Shown here one piece after another: positions 63,779 through 64,000 of a stretch of 64,000 nucleotides of DNA (the first letter of the stretch is position 1; every line of letters starts with the position of its first letter). The DNA comes from Winogradskyella haliclonae (lineage in GTDB: Bacteria > Bacteroidota > Bacteroidia > Flavobacteriales > Flavobacteriaceae), in assembly GCF_014635865.1 (NCBI RefSeq), contig NZ_BMDQ01000001.1:1240001-1304000 (forward strand), read 5' to 3'. The translations under genes were made by a program, and so were the position numbers. The notes under the pieces were generated by a model, which was not told the DNA's origin, did not search any database, and saw only the letters and a list, made by a program, of their open reading frames with translations.

Positions 63779-64000
63779 GTTATTTTTATTCGTTTTATTT
63801 GATTTTCTATTCGTAATTCCGTGTTCTTAAGTTCATTTTGGTCAAGTCCATTGTAAATTGAAAAGAAATTTTCCTCATCAGATTCAGATTCCTTTTTCAA
63901 AACGAATTCTATTCCGACAAGAATAAATTCCGATTCTTTGTTCTTTTGATAAAAATCATATGTCAAAATATTGATATCAGTAATTACCTTATTTAGATTT
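63754..64000 (-). CDS. Cassette-encoded hypothetical protein (N-terminus beyond window)
   Basis: The frame is open from 64000 down to the TAA at 63754, giving at least 81 residues; the TTG at 63966 is a possible but unneeded start. The visible part is charged and soluble (YDFYQKNKESEFILVGIEFVLKK; Y-N-G-L-D-Q-N-E-L-K-N). No family recognised. Its last codons read through site C, as in many integron cassettes. Confidence 0.55.
   Translation of the reverse strand, partial: NLNKVITDINILTYDFYQKNKESEFILVGIEFVLKKESESDEENFFSIYNGLDQNELKNTELRIENQIKRIKITGYNNGYK

Larger units (their letters stand above)
59261..64000. mobile_element. Genomic island inserted at tRNA-fMet (right end beyond window)
   Basis: Directly after the initiator tRNA the gene content changes from conserved housekeeping genes to a tyrosine integrase, small unknown genes, a palindromic operator and a gene-cassette array. 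No second copy of the tRNA 3' end was found before 64000, so the far boundary lies outside. The integrase is interrupted, so the island may be immobile now. Confidence 0.75.
61762..64000 (-). mobile_element. Integron-like gene-cassette array (continues beyond window)
   Basis: Three attC-like sites bound two complete cassettes and one partial one. Cassette Y runs from site B to site A, with genes 62175-62657 and 61906-62160. Cassette X runs from site C to site B, with genes 63205-63621 and 62877-63173. A third starts beyond the window and ends at site C. All genes are on the minus strand, start within ~30 bp of one site and stop within 0-7 bp of, or inside, the next. Each complete cassette has matching ends: GTTAGGCACA for Y and GTTGTATGCA for X. 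No integron integrase lies in the window. Confidence 0.75.

Noticed and set aside
59261..64000. Second copy of the tRNA-fMet 3' end marking the right island border
   Set aside because: Looked for the CCTGTTCCCGCTACTA segment after the tRNA and found none within the window.

Overview
The window is a chromosomal segment of a low-GC Bacteroidota bacterium, most likely a marine-type member of the Flavobacteriaceae. The evidence is the gldK-gldL-gldM-gldN gliding/type IX secretion operon, an XrtF exosortase, -33 TTG / -7 TAnnTTTG promoters, TonB receptors with carboxypeptidase-like N-terminal domains, and many short-leader genes without a visible Shine-Dalgarno. The genus cannot be fixed from the sequence alone.

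Layout. 1-1.1 kb: kynureninase, cut by the window edge. 1.2-7.8 kb: a lipoprotein, a methyltransferase, a DUF2200 protein, a membrane HEXXH protein, lipid-anchored MsrA, a coiled-coil 'zinc ribbon' protein without its cysteines, a Nif3-like protein and LpxK. 7.8-15.1 kb (mostly minus strand): a TPR hybrid histidine kinase, GAPDH and lipoyl synthase, then an overlapping cluster of an Nramp-like transporter, an ECF sigma factor, a GT2 glycosyltransferase and a small Cys-rich membrane protein. 15.2-21.4 kb: aquaporin Z, an anti-sigma/ECF sigma pair, MurB, an aminotransferase, a two-lobed aspartic protease with PDZ and a DUF1573 protein. 21.6-31.6 kb: ValS, then the cell-elongation operon mreB-mreC-mreD-mrdA-rodA and purH. 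31.7-37.7 kb: an ABC permease, a GAF-type methionine sulfoxide reductase, XrtF and its partner, and a metal-handling trio (HYC_CC_PP protein, TonB receptor, HMA protein). 38-44.7 kb: groEL/groES, secG, a TPR protein, lptE, a 65-residue protein, a sigma-54 activator and miaB. 44.8-54.4 kb: an LpxR-like lipid A deacylase, topA, an arginase-fold protein with degraded metal ligands, and gldKLMN. 54.4-59.1 kb: an FAD oxidoreductase, a DUF983 protein, an ABC-F protein, a CPXCG protein and a secreted leucine-rich-repeat protein.

59.19 kb to the end is accessory DNA. An initiator tRNA gene with its own terminator is followed at once by a tyrosine integrase that carries an in-frame stop just before its catalytic C-terminus. 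Next come a probably frameshifted small gene and a zinc-finger protein gene whose start codon abuts a perfect 34-bp palindrome. From 61.76 kb onward there is an integron-like gene-cassette array. Three large imperfect palindromes (61762-61900, 62672-62873, 63642-63778) share one architecture: terminal AAC/GTT cores, a 6-nt spacer on the left against a 3-nt spacer on the right, and long arms. They separate compact two-gene cassettes, all transcribed on the minus strand. The outer ends of each cassette match each other (10 bp for each of the two complete cassettes). Where the arms mismatch, the pairs are G-T on the plus strand, so only the plus strand folds well; this is the bottom strand relative to the genes, as in integron attC sites. 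No integron integrase is visible, so this is either a cluster of attC-like sites without an integrase or a Bacteroidota-specific relative. It is the most interesting part of the window.
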